From the NCBI GenBank assembly GCA_943787225.1, contig CALSLP010000001.1, positions 496,001-560,000 of the forward strand: a DNA stretch of 64,000 bases, written 5' to 3'. Position numbers and translations under genes: made by a program. The stretch is from an uncultured Alphaproteobacteria bacterium (GTDB lineage: Bacteria; Pseudomonadota; Alphaproteobacteria; MPNO01; UBA2964). Positions 38,110 to 50,889 of the stretch are shown in pieces (position 1 is the first letter of the stretch; every line of letters begins with the position of its first letter). The notes beneath the pieces were generated by a model. The model searched no databases and was not told the DNA's origin. It saw only the letters and a program-made list of their open reading frames with translations.

Positions 38110-38568
38110 ATGCGGATAACCATTGTCGCCGTTGGACGCTTGCGGGCGGGTCCTGAAAAGACGCTCGTTGATCATTTTGCCAAACGCGTTACCTGGCCCC
38201 TCGACATTCGCGAAGTCGAAGAAAAAAAGAACCTGACCGGCGATGCCTTAAAGCGGCGCGAAGGAGAGCTTCTGCTCGATAGTTGCCCGGCGGGTTCGCA
38301 AATCATCGCGCTGGATGAACGGGGCAAAGAGATTTCCAGCCGTGTTTTCGCCAAGAAAATAAGCGAGTGGCAGGATGACGGCATCGGAGACCTAAGCATC
38401 GTCATCGGCGGCGCTGATGGGCTTGATGAGGCTGTGCGCCGGCGCGCTAACCTGACCATTTCCTTCGGCCGACTGACCTGGCCACACATGCTGGTCCGCG
38501 GCATGCTGGTCGAACAACTTTATCGAGCACAGCAGATCATTGCCGGGCACCCCTATCATCGCGATTAG
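38110..38568 (+). CDS. rlmH: 23S rRNA pseudouridine-1915 N3-methyltransferase RlmH
   Basis: The 152-residue SPOUT methyltransferase has the knotted AdoMet site in VIGGADGLDEAVRRRA and the C-terminal FGRLTWPHMLVRGMLVEQ with YRAQQIIAGHPYHRD. It methylates pseudouridine 1915 in helix 69 of 23S rRNA. The start is the ATG at 38110. A gap of 127 bp to gpmI holds no gene and may carry a promoter. Confidence 0.96.
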   Translation: MRITIVAVGRLRAGPEKTLVDHFAKRVTWPLDIREVEEKKNLTGDALKRREGELLLDSCPAGSQIIALDERGKEISSRVFAKKISEWQDDGIGDLSIVIGGADGLDEAVRRRANLTISFGRLTWPHMLVRGMLVEQLYRAQQIIAGHPYHRD

Positions 38569-38695
38569 ACCGCAGAGAATTTTTTCACAAGAAATACGCA
38601 TTTACGTTCATTTATGCCGCCAACCTGCTTTTATCGCGCTATAATCCTCTCATAACGCGATAATTGTCATTCCAAGTGAGAGCCTAGTAAGAGCC

Positions 38696-40288
38696 ATGTC
38701 TTCAATAGCTACCCGCCGTCCCGTCGTCCTATGTGTTCTCGATGGATGGGGTTGGCGTCCTGAGGAGTCTGAGAACGCAATCGCCCAGGCAGATACGCCT
38801 GTTTTCGATAGATTGATGGTCGATTGTCCAACGGCATTCTTGAAAACCTCAGGCACTGACGTGGGATTGCCGGACGGGCAGATGGGAAATTCAGAAGTCG
38901 GCCACCTCAATTTAGGCGCTGGTCGGGTCGTCAATCAGGACATCCAAAGGGTCACAGCTGCCATCGAAGACGGCAGCTTGGCACATAATCCAGTACTCAA
39001 TGAACTCATAGCAAAACTCAGCAAGACCAACGGTACTTGCCACTTGATGGGGCTGATATCGCCCGGCGGCGTACATTCGCACCAAGACCAGATCGTTGCC
39101 CTGGCCAAAATATTAAACGATGCGGGTATAAAAGTTGCCGTGCATGCTTTTCTCGATGGCCGGGATACACCGCCGAAAAGCGCCGCTGATTTCATGCAAC
39201 AGTTTTGTGCCGACATTGCCCCGCTTCAATTGGTCTCTATCGCGACCATCACTGGCCGATTTTACGCCATGGACCGCGACAAACGGTGGGATCGAGTATC
39301 GGAGGCCTATAAGGCAATTGTCAGTGCCGTTGGCGAAAGCGCCGGAACCCCGTTCGAAGCAATCGAACAGAGCTATAGCAACGATGTGACTGACGAATTC
39401 GTTTTACCCACGGTTATTGATGGTTATGGCGGAATGCAGGACGGCGATGCTGTGCTGATGGGTAACTTCCGGGCAGACCGGGCGAGAGAACTTTTAACCG
39501 CCTTGCTGGATTCCGATTTTGAAGGCTTTGATAGGGCAAAAACGGTTTCCCTGTCCGCTGCCACCGGATTGGTCGAATATTCCGAAACGCTCAGCCGATC
39601 AATGACCTCTATCTTCCCGCCCGAAACTCTGGATCGCATATTTGCTGAGGTTATCGCCGATGCCGGGATGAAACAGTTCCGCATCGCGGAAACTGAGAAA
39701 TATGCCCATGTTACATTTTTCTTTAATGGCGGTGTTGAGACACCCTACCCTGGCGAAGACCGCGCTCTTATTCCGTCGCCAAAGGTCGCCACTTATGATG
39801 AGAAACCAGAAATGTCGGCGGCGGAGGTAACTGATCGCCTGGTCGCCGCTATCGAGTCTGGTAACTATGACTTCATCTTTGTGAACTATGCCAATCCAGA
39901 CATGGTTGGTCACACAGGCATATTACCAGCAGCAATCAAGGCGATTGCCACCGTCGATCAATGTCTGGGCCGGCTTGAACTGGCGATCAAGAAGGCAAAC
40001 GGTGCCTTGTTCATTACCGCCGACCACGGCAATGCGGAAACGATGACCGACCCCGATACCGGAAAACCTTTCACATCACACACGACAAATGTCGTTCCAG
40101 CAATTTTGGTCAATGCCCCGGTTGAATATGATTCACTAAACGACGGCGCCCTCGCCGATGTCGCCCCAACGTTAATGGCATTAATGGCGCTTGAACAACC
40201 GCCGCAGATGACTGGCCATTCCCTTCTTGGAACCACTGGCACGACTGACAGCAGTGGAGGTATGCATCCTGTATCGGCCTCAGCTTAA
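38696..40288 (+). CDS. gpmI: 2,3-bisphosphoglycerate-independent phosphoglycerate mutase
   Basis: The 530-residue two-domain enzyme interconverts 3- and 2-phosphoglycerate in glycolysis using two Mn ions. The phosphatase-domain metal motif LDGWGW is near residue 16 and the catalytic Ser66 is in GQMGNSEVGH. The transferase domain has FLDGRDTPPKSA, and the late metal ligands are in FVNYANPDMVGHTG and TADHGNAE. Length is normal. The 3' end overlaps the start region of the next gene by up to about 60 bp, indicating tight coupling. Confidence 0.97.
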   Translation: MSSIATRRPVVLCVLDGWGWRPEESENAIAQADTPVFDRLMVDCPTAFLKTSGTDVGLPDGQMGNSEVGHLNLGAGRVVNQDIQRVTAAIEDGSLAHNPVLNELIAKLSKTNGTCHLMGLISPGGVHSHQDQIVALAKILNDAGIKVAVHAFLDGRDTPPKSAADFMQQFCADIAPLQLVSIATITGRFYAMDRDKRWDRVSEAYKAIVSAVGESAGTPFEAIEQSYSNDVTDEFVLPTVIDGYGGMQDGDAVLMGNFRADRARELLTALLDSDFEGFDRAKTVSLSAATGLVEYSETLSRSMTSIFPPETLDRIFAEVIADAGMKQFRIAETEKYAHVTFFFNGGVETPYPGEDRALIPSPKVATYDEKPEMSAAEVTDRLVAAIESGNYDFIFVNYANPDMVGHTGILPAAIKAIATVDQCLGRLELAIKKANGALFITADHGNAETMTDPDTGKPFTSHTTNVVPAILVNAPVEYDSLNDGALADVAPTLMALMALEQPPQMTGHSLLGTTGTTDSSGGMHPVSASA

Positions 40289-41546
40289 GTACATCGCTGT
40301 CAGCGCCATTGTCGTTGGCATCTGGTCCGTCCCTGCAATATCTGCGGACCCGGGTAAGTCTCTCAAGAACATTGAAAGAAGCCTCGGCGAAGCAACGTCC
40401 AAATCACGCGCCCTCACTGAAAAAGCAGCAAAAACCGAGGCGGAATTAAAAGCGCTCAAACAACGGTCAATCGCCGTTGCGGCAAAGGCACGAGATCATG
40501 CTTTTACCCTGATAAAGCTGGAGGAACAGCTAGAAGAGCTGGACCAACGCGCTGCTACAAAACGACAATCCCTTAACGGACAGAGAAAACAACTCGGTAG
40601 TTTAATTGCGGCTTTGCAGCGCATTGCCCTTCATCCACCCGTTGCCCTGATCGCTTTACCGGCCTCCCCAGCTGATACAATTAGAAGCGCGCTTCTACTC
40701 CGCGGCACCGTCCCCGAAATAGAGACGCGGGCCCAGGTGTTAAGGGAAGACATTAAGGCTCTTTCAGAAATTCGGGCGGCCATCACGGCGGCCCGCCAAA
40801 AAATACAATCTGAACAGCGTGACCTTACGAACGAACGCCGCGCCTTGGCCACGCTTACCTCAAAGAAACTCAACCTCGCCAAATCAACGAGCGTCGCCCA
40901 ACAAAAGCTGAACAAAAGAGCTCAAGCACTCGGGAGCAAAGCAAAAAACTTAAAAGACCTGGTTACGCGGCTGGCAGCTGACCAGCGAAAAAAAGCGCGA
41001 GCGGATGCCCTTAAAAAGAAACAAACTCGTGCGGCCAACAGAGCAGCACGCCCTGTACCCGCGCCCAATCGCGAGATTGTGACTACAGCATCCAAGGGTC
41101 GAAATACCGACACGCGGGCTGTAAAAACCCAAATAGCAAACCTGCCTCGATTCCCGCGACGCGGACTGCCCGTTGCGGGTCGTATCTCTGTCTCCTTTGG
41201 CGGCAAAGACCATAACGGTCAAAAGTCCCGCGGAATCTCTATCAGAGCGCGCCCCAACGCCACTGTCATCGCCCCAAGCAGTGGAAAAGTTGTATTTGCG
41301 GGACCTTTTCGAGGCCTCGGCAATCTTCTGATCATCGAATATGGCCGCCAGTACCATTTATTACTGGGTAGGTTGGAAAAAATTGATGTGCCGGTAGGTG
41401 AAAAAGTGCTAGCGGGCGAGCCCGTTGGCATAATACCCTCTACCGAACTGACCGGCACTACACTATATCTAGAATTGCGCCGAAACGGTCGGCCCATCAA
41501 TCCCCTGCCGTGGCTCGCGGCAAGACGAGATAGGAAACGCGGATAA
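40227..41546 (+). CDS. EnvC-like murein hydrolase activator (degenerate LytM domain)
   Basis: The protein is about 430 residues. A signal peptide (KYIAVSAIVVGIWSVPAISA) leads into a long coiled coil, roughly residues 45-260, as in EnvC. A C-terminal LytM/M23 domain follows (GRISVSFGG, APSSGKVVFAGPFRGLGNLLIIEYG). The zinc ligands are lost: the usual H-G-I-D reads SRGISIRA, and the GHL motif reads GRL. It should therefore activate amidases at the division site rather than cut peptidoglycan itself. The start is uncertain: TTG at 40227 or GTG at 40254, both inside gpmI. The stop overlaps the ctpA start by one base (TAATG). Confidence 0.85.
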   Translation: MEPLARLTAVEVCILYRPQLKYIAVSAIVVGIWSVPAISADPGKSLKNIERSLGEATSKSRALTEKAAKTEAELKALKQRSIAVAAKARDHAFTLIKLEEQLEELDQRAATKRQSLNGQRKQLGSLIAALQRIALHPPVALIALPASPADTIRSALLLRGTVPEIETRAQVLREDIKALSEIRAAITAARQKIQSEQRDLTNERRALATLTSKKLNLAKSTSVAQQKLNKRAQALGSKAKNLKDLVTRLAADQRKKARADALKKKQTRAANRAARPVPAPNREIVTTASKGRNTDTRAVKTQIANLPRFPRRGLPVAGRISVSFGGKDHNGQKSRGISIRARPNATVIAPSSGKVVFAGPFRGLGNLLIIEYGRQYHLLLGRLEKIDVPVGEKVLAGEPVGIIPSTELTGTTLYLELRRNGRPINPLPWLAARRDRKRG

Positions 41547-42838
41547 TGGTTACACGAATTCTCGCGGCAACAGCCGTCTTCACCTTGATATTATTCCCGG
41601 TCACGGGCAACGCCCAGAAAAACACTTCGGAAACCTACCGCCAGCTTGATTTGTTTGGCGATGTTTTTGAACGGGTACGAGCAGATTATGTAAAAAAGGT
41701 CGGCGATGAAGACCTGATTGAATCTGCGATCAACGGTATGCTGACGTCGCTGGATCCCCATTCCAGCTACATGTCTCCCAAACGCTTCAAGGACATGCAA
41801 GTCCAGACCAGGGGCGAGTTTGGCGGTCTCGGTATTGAAGTGACAATGGAGAACGGTTTCGTCAAAGTCGTCTCCCCGATTGACGACACGCCAGCCTTTC
41901 GTGCGGGTCTTAAATCGGGCGATTATATTACGCATCTGGATGACTCACCTGTTCAGGGTCTGACCCTCAGTGAGGCCGTTGAGAAAATGCGCGGCCTCGT
42001 AAACTCAGACCTCAAACTCACGATCCGCCGCGAAGGTCGCGAACCATTCGACGTCACGATTACGCGGGCGGTTATTAAGGTTAGATCAGCGCGATGGCGG
42101 ACCGAAGGTGATATTGGGTATTTACGCCTGACGTCATTCACCGAGCAATCGGATGCCGGGATTGCCAATGGCATGAAAAAGATCAAAGAAAAACTTGGTG
42201 ACAAGTTAAAAGGCGTCGTTCTTGATTTGCGGAATAACCCGGGTGGTCTGCTGGATCAGGCTATCAAGGTTTCAGACGCGTTCCTCAATCGTGGAGAGAT
42301 CGTATCAACCCGATCACGCCGAGCGGATGACGCGCAGCGCTTCAACGCAAAGAAGGGCGATCTGGCTGAAAATTTACCGATCGTTGTTTTAATCAATGGT
42401 GGTTCAGCATCGGCTTCCGAAATCGTTGCCGGTGCACTGCAGGACCATCGGCGGGCCGTCATCCTCGGGACCCAATCCTTTGGCAAGGGTTCCGTTCAGA
42501 CAATTATTCCTCTGTCAGGACATGGAGCCATCCGTCTAACGACGGCCCATTATTACACGCCATCGGGACGCTCGATTCAGGCCAAAGGCATCACGCCGGA
42601 CATCGAAGTCAAACAAGCCAAGCTTGAGACCATTGAACAGGGCCGGGGTCGGCGCGAGGCGGACCTCAGAGGGGCATTAAAAAACCCCAACGCCCCGAAG
42701 AAAGAGAGTGAAAAAGGCGATAAAAGTTCTGATAAGAAAGGTGCCAAGGCCAATGAAAAGCCATTTGATTATCAGCTCGACAGGGCTCTCGGTCTCATTC
42801 GAGGCATCTCGCTCTACAATGCGCGTGTGAGCAACTGA
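41546..42838 (+). CDS. ctpA: carboxy-terminal processing protease CtpA (S41 family)
   Basis: The 430-residue periplasmic protease has a signal peptide (TRILAATAVFTLILFPVTG, cleaved near GNAQ), then the DPHSSYMSP motif. A PDZ domain sits near residues 90-170 (GLGIEV to RREG). The S41 core has the catalytic Ser in INGGSASASEI near 287 and Lys in TQSFGKGSVQ near 313. It trims C-termini of envelope proteins. The C-terminal 60 residues are Lys-rich and low in complexity. The pairing with an EnvC-like activator is common in alphaproteobacteria. Confidence 0.95.
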   Translation: MVTRILAATAVFTLILFPVTGNAQKNTSETYRQLDLFGDVFERVRADYVKKVGDEDLIESAINGMLTSLDPHSSYMSPKRFKDMQVQTRGEFGGLGIEVTMENGFVKVVSPIDDTPAFRAGLKSGDYITHLDDSPVQGLTLSEAVEKMRGLVNSDLKLTIRREGREPFDVTITRAVIKVRSARWRTEGDIGYLRLTSFTEQSDAGIANGMKKIKEKLGDKLKGVVLDLRNNPGGLLDQAIKVSDAFLNRGEIVSTRSRRADDAQRFNAKKGDLAENLPIVVLINGGSASASEIVAGALQDHRRAVILGTQSFGKGSVQTIIPLSGHGAIRLTTAHYYTPSGRSIQAKGITPDIEVKQAKLETIEQGRGRREADLRGALKNPNAPKKESEKGDKSSDKKGAKANEKPFDYQLDRALGLIRGISLYNARVSN

Positions 42839-42889
42839 TCTCAAACATTCCCTTAAGTTACGAATTGCATCGTAGAGACGGGAAAAACC

Positions 42890-44203
42890 GTGACAGACAA
42901 AGGGCCGCGTGAGTCGTCGCGCAGCGGGGTGCGCTTACCAGCGATACTTCTGTTGGTTTTAGTCGCCATCGCGGCTGGTGGGACAGTATGGCTTTTGCTG
43001 TCGCCACCACCGCAGCCTGACGAAGTGGTGACAAAAAAGCCGGCGCCTAAAACACCCAGTAACAAAGCGGCAACAAAACCTGCGGGCCCGAAATCATCGG
43101 AGGCAAAAGCAACGCCGAGCGAGACAAAGAAAACACCTCCTCCTCAAGAAACTGTCCCCAAAACAGCAAATACCCCGAAACAACCCTTACCCGTGCCCCA
43201 ACCTACCCCGCCAAAAAAGGCAGAATCAAAACCATCGGCACCACCACCTGAAAAAGAAGTGCCTTCTGCCCAAAAAGTTGAGCCAGAAGTAAATCAGAAA
43301 ACACCGCCCCAACCTGTCCCTGCAGCACCGCCGATAGACAACATCGCGGCTCCAATTATTCCCATCGTCCCAAAACTAACCGTCAAACGCCAGGAAAGAC
43401 CATTACCGGTGGCGCCTGACCCGGCGCTGATCGAAAAGTCTCCCGCTGGGCCGTTGCCCATTGTAGGGCGGGATGGACGAGAAGCGTGGCGTGTTTATGC
43501 CCGACCGTTCAACGCCCCTAAATCCAAGCCCAGAATAGCTATTGTGCTCTACGGCCTGGGAACCAGCGCATCAGCAACCCAAGCAGCAATTCAGGGCTTG
43601 CCTGGCGCGATAACGCTCGCTTTTTCACCTTATGCTGACCGCCTTACCGGCTGGCTCCGCGAAGCCCGTACCGCAGGGCATGAGGTCATGTTGATGGTCC
43701 CGATGGAACCGACAAATTATCCGCAATTTGATCCGGGCCCTCAGGCGCTTCTGACATCCTTAAGTGACAAACAAAATACTACACGACTGGAATGGATTCT
43801 TGGGCGGAGTGTCGGTTATGTCGGTGTCGTCAACTATATGGGATCCCGATTTACACGCTCACATTCCCATATGCGCCTGACCCTCGCGACACTGCGTAAG
43901 CGGGGATTACTTTATCTTGAGAGCCATAGCGCCATGCGCAATGTCGTTGGTGATATTGCCAAGACGCTCAAGCTACCCTTCGCCGCAACAACCCTACAAC
44001 TGGACCAGGCCGCATCGCGGCTCGCCATCGATTCACAGCTCCGGGAAGCGGAGAGACTCGCTCGGCGACTGGGTCACGCTGTCGCCATGGGTTTTCCCTA
44101 TCCCGTAACCCTCGAGCGTATCGGAAATTGGGCCAAGTCGGTTGAAAAACGGGGCTTTGTCTTAGCGCCTGTTTCTGCAATTTCAAAAAGATCTTCGAAG
44201 TGA
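42890..44203 (+). CDS. divergent polysaccharide deacetylase family protein (YibQ-like)
   Basis: The 437-residue protein starts with GTG. It has one membrane anchor near residues 17-42 (LPAILLLVLVAIAAGGTVW), a long Pro/Lys-rich spacer to about residue 160, and a C-terminal domain of the divergent polysaccharide deacetylase (YibQ) family. Typical motifs are IAIVLYGLGTSASATQAA, GHEVMLMVPMEP and VVNYMGSRFT. The family usually opens with GLG and keeps few metal ligands, so enzymatic activity is unproven. It follows ctpA and envC, and its stop overlaps rppH by 4 bp, the usual alphaproteobacterial order. Confidence 0.88.
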   Translation: MTDKGPRESSRSGVRLPAILLLVLVAIAAGGTVWLLLSPPPQPDEVVTKKPAPKTPSNKAATKPAGPKSSEAKATPSETKKTPPPQETVPKTANTPKQPLPVPQPTPPKKAESKPSAPPPEKEVPSAQKVEPEVNQKTPPQPVPAAPPIDNIAAPIIPIVPKLTVKRQERPLPVAPDPALIEKSPAGPLPIVGRDGREAWRVYARPFNAPKSKPRIAIVLYGLGTSASATQAAIQGLPGAITLAFSPYADRLTGWLREARTAGHEVMLMVPMEPTNYPQFDPGPQALLTSLSDKQNTTRLEWILGRSVGYVGVVNYMGSRFTRSHSHMRLTLATLRKRGLLYLESHSAMRNVVGDIAKTLKLPFAATTLQLDQAASRLAIDSQLREAERLARRLGHAVAMGFPYPVTLERIGNWAKSVEKRGFVLAPVSAISKRSSK

Positions 44204-44724
44204 CCGAACAGGAAATCTGGCCGATGTCTGCATACAGGCCCTGTGCGGCGATGCTCCTTTTCAACCCGGCAGGTGATGTTCTTGTCGCGGAACGGAATGA
44301 TATGGAGGAGTCTGCCTGGCAACTTCCGCAAGGTGGGATCGACAAAGGTGAAACCGCTGAACAAGCTGCCCTGCGGGAACTCGAAGAAGAGATCGGCACC
44401 GCCTCTGCCACAATCATTGCAGTTGCCCCCAACACTGTTTCCTATGACTGGCCAGCCAATAAGGTCGGTGGGCGGCGCAAAAGATGGCGAGGTCAATGCA
44501 TCACGCTCGTTGCGTTACAATTTAGCGGGCATGATCGAGATATTAATTTAGAGACTGATCACCCGGAATTTCGTAACTGGAAATGGGTTTCCCTTGAAAT
44601 GCTACCTCGGCTGATCACCCCGTTTAAGCGGGTCGTATACGAATATGCCGTTACTCAATTTACGCCAATTCGTGACAAACTGCGGCAGGTGAATTCGCAA
44701 TCAAACAGAAACGGTGCTCTCTAA
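44200..44724 (+). CDS. rppH: RNA pyrophosphohydrolase RppH (Nudix)
   Basis: The 174-residue Nudix hydrolase removes pyrophosphate from the 5' end of mRNA and so triggers decay. The Nudix box is complete, from GGIDKGE to RELEEEIG. YRPCAAMLLFN and WQLPQGGID near the start and WVSLEMLPRLITPFKRVVYE near the end are typical of RppH. The start is a GTG overlapping the previous stop by 4 bp. The stop overlaps the convergent glnK stop by 4 bp. Confidence 0.94.
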   Translation: MTEQEIWPMSAYRPCAAMLLFNPAGDVLVAERNDMEESAWQLPQGGIDKGETAEQAALRELEEEIGTASATIIAVAPNTVSYDWPANKVGGRRKRWRGQCITLVALQFSGHDRDINLETDHPEFRNWKWVSLEMLPRLITPFKRVVYEYAVTQFTPIRDKLRQVNSQSNRNGAL

Positions 44725-45059
44725 AGGGCGTCGCCATCCGTTTCACCGGTCCTGATACGGACTGTCTCGGCTACATCGAAAACGAAAATCTTGCCGTCAC
44801 CGATCTTTCCAGTGTTCGCGTTCTCGCGAATGGCCGTTACGACATTTTCCGCAACATCATCCGTGACCGCAACTTCGATTTTGATCTTCGGTACGAAATG
44901 GATCTCGTATTCAGCCCCTCGGTAGATCTCTGTATGACCACCTTGGCGGCCAAACCCCTTCACCTCACTCACCGTCATCCCTGTGACACCAAGAGGCGAC
45001 AAAGCAGTGCGGACATCGTCCAATTTAGAGGGTTTGATAACAGCCATTATCATTTTCAT
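44721..45059 (-). CDS. glnK: nitrogen regulatory protein P-II (GlnK)
   Basis: The 112-residue P-II protein senses 2-oxoglutarate, ATP/ADP and, through uridylylation, glutamine. Tyr51 in the T-loop (YRGAEYEIHFVPK) is the modification site. The C-terminal signature is TGKIGDGKIFVFDV. It lies 14 bp downstream of amtB in the same transcript, and membrane-bound AmtB is its usual target. This amtB-then-glnK order is the reverse of the common arrangement. Confidence 0.95.
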   Translation of the reverse strand: MKMIMAVIKPSKLDDVRTALSPLGVTGMTVSEVKGFGRQGGHTEIYRGAEYEIHFVPKIKIEVAVTDDVAENVVTAIRENANTGKIGDGKIFVFDVAETVRIRTGETDGDAL

Positions 45060-45073
45060 GATCGGTTCTCCTG

Positions 45074-46384
45074 CTAGTTATATCCGCGTTCGCCATGCGA
45101 CGTGATGTCGAGACCTTCTGTTTCGTCTTCTTCGCTGACCCGCATCGGCGTTATCAAACGAATGATCCAGATGATCACGACACTCGCGACAATCGCCCAG
45201 GCAGCCGTCGCCGCTGCACCGACGAACTGCACCCAAAGTTGGTGGCTCGCTGTCACGCCCTTGGCAAGACCAAGCCCGCCGAATGCTGGCAAAGCTAGAA
45301 AGGCCACGAGAATGGTGCCGGTGAGACCACCTACGCCATGGACAGCGAAGACATCGAGCGAATCGTCGATCTGAAAGCGCTGCTTGATAACATGCACCAT
45401 GCTATAACAGATCGGCGCCGCGGCCAAACCCAGGATAACAGCGCCCATGGGGCCAACAAATCCAGAGGCCGGCGTTATCGTCGCCAGACCAGCAATGGTT
45501 CCAGTAACAAAACCCACCAGGCTCGGCTTGCCATGTTTGGCCCACTCGATCACCATCCAGGTAAGCGAGGCAACAGAGGCCGAAATATGGGTGACAGCGA
45601 TGGCCATCCCGGCACTACCATTTGCACCGAGCGCGCTACCGCCATTGAAGCCGAACCAACCGACCCACAGCATCGCCGCACCAATCATGACAAAGCCGGG
45701 ATTGTGTGGCGGGTTAATTTCTCTCGGAAATCCTCTGCGACTGCCAACCATAACGGCGATAACCAAGGCAGAAACACCAGCCGTCAAATGAACGACCAAC
45801 CCACCAGCGAAATCCATCACACCCATTTCAGCAAGCCAGCCGCCGCCCCAAATCCAATGGGTCACCGGCACATAAACCAGTAACAACCAGAACACGCTGA
45901 ACAAAAGCATCCCTAGGAAGGTTATCCGTTCGGGATAAGCACCAACGATCAGTGCCGGCGTAATAATCGCGAACGTCATCTGGAACATAAAGAAGACGAT
46001 TTCAGGTATTGTACCGCTGAGCGTGTCGGTCCCGACGCCCGCAAGGAACGCTTTGCTCAGGCCACCGATATATGGGTTTGCTGCACCGCCGTCGCTAAAG
46101 GCCAAGCTATATCCTACTGCCAGCCAGACAACGGAAGCGACGCAACATATCACGAAACAATGCATTAAAACGGAGAGCACATTCCGCGAACGGACAAGGC
46201 CGCCATAAAACAGGGCCAATGCCGGTATCGTCATAAACAAGACAAGGGCCGTCGCCGTTAAAATCCAGGCGGTATCCGCTCCGCTGAATTTAGCGGCCTC
46301 TTGCGCCAACGCAACGTCAGGCAAGGAAAGGAGAAGGATGGTAACAGGAATAAAATAAACGAGCTTGGATGGTATTTTTTCCAT
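45074..46384 (-). CDS. amtB: ammonium transporter AmtB
   Basis: The 436-residue protein has a cleavable signal peptide (VALAQEAAKFSG) and 11 expected membrane helices with the Amt signatures PALALFYGGLVRSRNVLS, DFAGGLVVHLTAGVSALV and the second pore His in FAVHGVGGLTGT. It moves ammonium into the cell and is blocked by unmodified P-II. The start has AGGAGGGG nine bases upstream, a very strong ribosome site. It is the first gene of the amtB-glnK pair; a nitrogen-regulated promoter is expected in 46385-46460, but I could not find a clear sigma-54 site. Confidence 0.95.
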   Translation of the reverse strand: MEKIPSKLVYFIPVTILLLSLPDVALAQEAAKFSGADTAWILTATALVLFMTIPALALFYGGLVRSRNVLSVLMHCFVICCVASVVWLAVGYSLAFSDGGAANPYIGGLSKAFLAGVGTDTLSGTIPEIVFFMFQMTFAIITPALIVGAYPERITFLGMLLFSVFWLLLVYVPVTHWIWGGGWLAEMGVMDFAGGLVVHLTAGVSALVIAVMVGSRRGFPREINPPHNPGFVMIGAAMLWVGWFGFNGGSALGANGSAGMAIAVTHISASVASLTWMVIEWAKHGKPSLVGFVTGTIAGLATITPASGFVGPMGAVILGLAAAPICYSMVHVIKQRFQIDDSLDVFAVHGVGGLTGTILVAFLALPAFGGLGLAKGVTASHQLWVQFVGAAATAAWAIVASVVIIWIIRLITPMRVSEEDETEGLDITSHGERGYN

Positions 46385-46465
46385 CGTTACCCCTCCTAAA
46401 TCAAAAGTCTTTAATTAGGGGGCAAACCCCGAAACAACACTGGGTCGTATAATGCGATCCAGATT

Positions 46466-46497
46466 TAAAAAAAACAGGCGATTAAAGTTTACGCCTG
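46466..46497 (-). terminator. rho-independent terminator of the atp operon
   Basis: On the minus strand CAGGCG and CGCCTG form a 6-bp stem followed by eight T. The 5' arm includes the last codons and stop of atpC, so transcription ends right at the operon end. It separates the atp operon from amtB, which is transcribed the same way. Confidence 0.75.
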
Positions 46498-46902
46498 TCC
46501 CGCTGTATCCAAAGCCAACAAGAGTGCTTCAGAAACAGCAAGCGCCGCTGCTGCACTTTCTTTGTCGTCATCGGCGGCAGATTCAAGCGCCTCACGATCA
46601 GTCTTTACCCGCGCTTCAACATCACTACGGTTGGCCGATTCGAGGGCCACCGCTTCATCAGCAAGAACGGTGCAACGCTCTGGCGTGACCTCAGCAAAAC
46701 CACCCGACACAAAAATGCGCCGATTTACGGAATCATTTTCATAAACCGCGATCACGCCGGTTCGCAATGTTGAAATAAGCGGCGAATGCCCCGGCAAAAC
46801 ACCGAAATCACCTTCGGCACCGGGGACGACGACGAGTTCCACCGGCTCCGAAAACAGAAGCTCTTCTGGCGCAACAAGTTCAAACTCGACGGTATCTGCC
46901 AT
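46489..46902 (-). CDS. atpC: ATP synthase epsilon subunit
   Basis: The 137-residue protein has the beta-sandwich of epsilon (VAPEELLFSEPVELVVVPGAEGDFGVLPGHSP) and a C-terminal helical region that can inhibit F1. It is the last gene of atpHAGDC, 32 bp after atpD. Length is normal. Confidence 0.95.
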   Translation of the reverse strand: MADTVEFELVAPEELLFSEPVELVVVPGAEGDFGVLPGHSPLISTLRTGVIAVYENDSVNRRIFVSGGFAEVTPERCTVLADEAVALESANRSDVEARVKTDREALESAADDDKESAAAALAVSEALLLALDTAGQA

Positions 46903-46934
46903 GATCAGCTATTCCCTTTAGCGCAAAAAACCAA

Positions 46935-48392
<1,458 letters not shown>

Positions 48393-49301
48393 TTACAACG
48401 CTTCGGCGCCGGAGATAATCTCGATAAGTTCCTTGGTAATAAATGCCTGACGTGTCCGGTTATAGGTAATCGTCAGATCATCAATCATTTCGCCTGCATT
48501 ACGTGTAGCGCTATCCATAGCCGTCATGCGCGCACCCTGCTCGGATGCAGCGTTTTCAAGCAAGGCACGAAATAGTTGCACAGATAAATTGCGGGGCAAC
48601 AAATCTTCCAGAATTTCTTTCTCATCTGGTTCAAATTCGTAAACTGCTTTTTGCGAGTCACCCGCAGCTTCATCATTACCCGCATCGTTTGCCGGGCTTG
48701 CGTCGTTCGCCTTAAACGGAATCAGCTGCTGCGGCGTCACAATTTGGGTCATCGCAGACTGAAAGCGGTTGTAGATAATCGTGCAGACGTCGAATTCACC
48801 AGCTTCAAACATAGTGAGTACACGATCACTCACCGTCTGAGCATCAGCAAACGACAAACGTTTGCGACCAAGATCCTGGAAGGTGTCCAAAATCAGAGAC
48901 CGAAAATCACGCCGTAAAATATCGCGGCCCTTACGGCCAACGCACAAGACCTTGACCTCTTTCCCATCATCCAAAAGACGTCGGATGATCCGCACAGCCC
49001 CCCGAACAATTGACGAATTAAAGCCACCGCACAGTCCACGGTCAGATGACATCACAACAAGCAAATGAACGTCGTCCTTGCCGTTTCCAGCAAGAAGTTC
49101 GGGGCCACCAGCACCGGTCGGCAATCCCTCAAAAAGAGAACCCAACATCCGGTCCATACGTTCGGAATACGGACGCGCCGCCTCAGCCTGGTCCTGGGCA
49201 CGACGGAGCTTTGCCGCCGCAACCATTTTCATGGCGGAGGTTATCTTTTGCGTCGACTTGACGCTATCAATGCGGACCCTGAGATCCTTGAGGTTAGGCA
49301 T
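48393..49301 (-). CDS. atpG: ATP synthase gamma subunit
   Basis: The 302-residue rotor-shaft subunit starts [21 protein letters not shown] and ends with [34 protein letters not shown], both conserved ends that sit inside the alpha/beta ring. A short insertion rich in Asp, Ala and Asn near residue 200 ([13 protein letters not shown]) is a common alphaproteobacterial variation. It lies between atpA and atpD. Confidence 0.96.
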   Translation of the reverse strand: MPNLKDLRVRIDSVKSTQKITSAMKMVAAAKLRRAQDQAEAARPYSERMDRMLGSLFEGLPTGAGGPELLAGNGKDDVHLLVVMSSDRGLCGGFNSSIVRGAVRIIRRLLDDGKEVKVLCVGRKGRDILRRDFRSLILDTFQDLGRKRLSFADAQTVSDRVLTMFEAGEFDVCTIIYNRFQSAMTQIVTPQQLIPFKANDASPANDAGNDEAAGDSQKAVYEFEPDEKEILEDLLPRNLSVQLFRALLENAASEQGARMTAMDSATRNAGEMIDDLTITYNRTRQAFITKELIEIISGAEAL

Positions 49302-49344
49302 CGCCTGTCAAAACCCCTATTCCTTAAATTTCGACCTTCAGCGC

Positions 49345-50885
<1,541 letters not shown>

Positions 50886-50889
<4 letters not shown>

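Noticed and set aside
46385..46460. Sigma-54 promoter upstream of amtB
   Set aside because: No GG and GC pair with the required 10-bp spacing and context was convincing.
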